Assembly (NCBI RefSeq): GCF_001984215.1
Contig: NZ_CP019420.1
Span: forward strand, 806,001 to 870,000
Length of the DNA stretch: 64,000 bases
Direction: 5' to 3'
DNA from: Mycobacterium sp. MS1601
GTDB taxonomy: Bacteria > Actinomycetota > Actinomycetes > Mycobacteriales > Mycobacteriaceae
Within the stretch, counting starts at the first letter, position 1. Each line of letters starts with the position of its first letter. Under the pieces are notes generated by a model that ran no database searches, was not told where the DNA came from, and worked only from the letters and a program-made list of their open reading frames with translations. Both the position numbers and the translations under genes were made by a program. Positions 63,163-64,000 of the stretch are shown here, piece by piece.

Positions 63163-63612
63163 TCAGCGAGCGACCGAAGCCGTCAGCGCCTCGAACTCCG
63201 CGAGAATGGCCGCGCCGACGGCCTTGTCCTGCTCACCGTTGCCGCCGCTGATGCCCACGCCTCCGACGATCTGACCGTCGAAGACCAGTGGGAATCCGCC
63301 GACGAAGATGGCGAACTTGCCGGGCAGCATGTGGCTGATGCCGAACGCCTCGTTGCCGGGCAGTGCCGGACCGTTGGGCGGTTCGTTGAACAGGTGCGTG
63401 GCACGCTCGTGGCCGGCGGCGGTGAACGCCTTGGCGATCGCGATGTCGACGCCGGTCAGCCGTGCCCCCGGAAGGCGGTGCAGCGCAAGCACATTGCCAC
63501 CGTCGTCGACGACACACAAGGTTTGCTTGACGCCGATCTCCTCGGCCTTCGCACGCCCGGCCGCCAGCAGCGGAAGAGCGTCGTCGAGGGTGATCCGGTG
63601 GATTTGGTGCAT
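63163..63612 (-). CDS. GlcG/HbpS-family (DUF336) protein
   Basis: A 149-residue protein of the GlcG/HbpS fold: ITLDDALPLLAAGRAKAEEI, CVVDDGGNVLALHRLPGARL, SHMLPGKFAIFVGGFPLVFD and the late GGVGISGGNGEQD segment are family hallmarks. HbpS binds heme; others accompany catabolic genes without known activity. It is the first gene of the minus-strand operon and divergent from the PucR-type regulator. No export signal is seen, so it is probably cytosolic. Confidence 0.88.
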   Translation of the reverse strand: MHQIHRITLDDALPLLAAGRAKAEEIGVKQTLCVVDDGGNVLALHRLPGARLTGVDIAIAKAFTAAGHERATHLFNEPPNGPALPGNEAFGISHMLPGKFAIFVGGFPLVFDGQIVGGVGISGGNGEQDKAVGAAILAEFEALTASVAR

Positions 63613-63801
63613 GCGCCTGCCTCGCTTTGATTCGGGGATTGTGCGATCGGTGTGAGAAAAGTTCTACCAACGCACTCCCCTGGGCGGCAGGGCCAAGTTG
63701 TCCGGTCGCAACGAGCAAACCAGGTTAAAGTGCACATAGGTCGTGTGCTGAGTTCAGGTGTACCGATTGACACCACACCCAGCCAGGAGGCGACGATTCC
63801 G
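63613..63801. other. Divergent control region GlcG-like / PucR-type regulator
   Basis: No gene is seen in these 189 nt. They must hold the promoters of the HDO operon (minus) and the regulator (plus). No clear palindrome stands out; AGGAGG lies at about 63784-63790, serving the regulator ATG at 63802. Confidence 0.4.
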
Positions 63802-64000
63802 ATGACAGCGCAGGTGAGAACAGTGCAGGCAACCAGCGACGACCACCGGCTGACCGTCGCCGGCTTGCTCGACGAGTCACTGATGGCGGGCGCCCAGGTG
63901 CTCGCGGGTGCCGACCGGCTGCACGCCGAGTTGCAGTGGGTGCTGCCGCTCAGTGAGGTGCTCTCACGCCACGACCCACTCGACGGGGTGGCTGTCTACA
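63802..64000 (+). CDS. PucR-family transcriptional regulator (5-prime part only)
   Basis: The first 66 codons of a regulator that runs off the window end. After a short tail, residues about 22-66 (LTVAGLLDESLMAGAQVLAG, then LQWVLPLSEVLSRHDPLDGV) match the N-terminal PucR ligand domain of regulators for purine, GABA and other nitrogen-source catabolism. The ATG at 63802 has AGGAGG about 12 nt upstream. Divergence from the HDO operon makes it the likely activator. The C-terminal HTH lies outside the window. Confidence 0.8.
   Translation, partial: MTAQVRTVQATSDDHRLTVAGLLDESLMAGAQVLAGADRLHAELQWVLPLSEVLSRHDPLDGVAVY

Overview
This is a high-GC actinobacterial chromosome segment, almost certainly from a rapidly growing mycobacterium (Mycolicibacterium type). 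The evidence is the mycobacterial gene order around the ribosomal genes (rplO / sppA / SAM methyltransferases / secY-adk-map-sigL-rslA-MarR, and infA next to an F420-dependent oxidoreductase and rmlBC), the SigL/RslA pair, UPF0677 methyltransferases, and several start codons 6 nt behind a TANNNT -10 box, the pattern of leaderless mycobacterial genes. No tRNA, rRNA, CRISPR array, transposase or phage gene was found.

Layout. 1-2 kb (minus): alpha-operon part, infA-rpmJ-rpsM-rpsK-rpsD. 2.2-11.3 kb (plus): NfeD-like protein and flotillin; a response regulator/thioredoxin-reductase fusion with a cNMP-domain histidine kinase and, between them, a collapsed copy of that kinase; two F420-type oxidoreductases; rmlB and rmlC. 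11.3-18.7 kb (minus): an eight-gene operon (NCS1 permease, AroM-like protein, PuuE-like deacetylase, ABC importer, two dehydrogenases), with a divergent FCD-type regulator and two matching palindromic operators. 19.8-24.9 kb: DUF1254/DUF1214 protein and the valine-degradation set mmsA / acyl-CoA dehydrogenase / mmsB. 24.9-29.5 kb (minus): secY-adk-map, then sigL-rslA behind a SigL-type promoter, then a MarR regulator. 29.7-32.7 kb: three tandem UPF0677 methyltransferases. 32.8-46 kb: an accessory catabolic region (large LuxR-type ATPase regulator, two alpha/beta hydrolases, MerR, GMC oxidoreductase, CdaR-like regulator, glutamine-synthetase-like ligase, APC permease, creatininase-like amidohydrolase, PhyH dioxygenase). 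46-53 kb: sppA, a tandem universal stress protein, and the spc operon rplN to rplO (minus). 53.8-63.6 kb (minus): a ten-gene operon built around a heme-oxygenase-like diiron oxidase (HDO) with its own Rieske ferredoxin and ferredoxin reductase, plus aldehyde dehydrogenase, a second Rieske protein, gamma-glutamyltranspeptidase, RidA, a permease, an amidase and a GlcG/HbpS protein. The window ends inside a divergent PucR-type regulator.

How the genes work together. The housekeeping ribosomal, translocon and nucleotide genes are split into blocks by catabolic islands that look specialised for nitrogen compounds: ureide-like (NCS1/PuuE/AroM), gamma-glutamyl-amine-like (GS/creatininase/PhyH and GGT/RidA/ALDH) and an oxygenase step fed by a dedicated electron-transfer chain. 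The HDO operon is the strongest candidate for an undescribed system; its substrate cannot be read from the sequence. Gene functions rest on motifs and family resemblance read by eye, with no database search.
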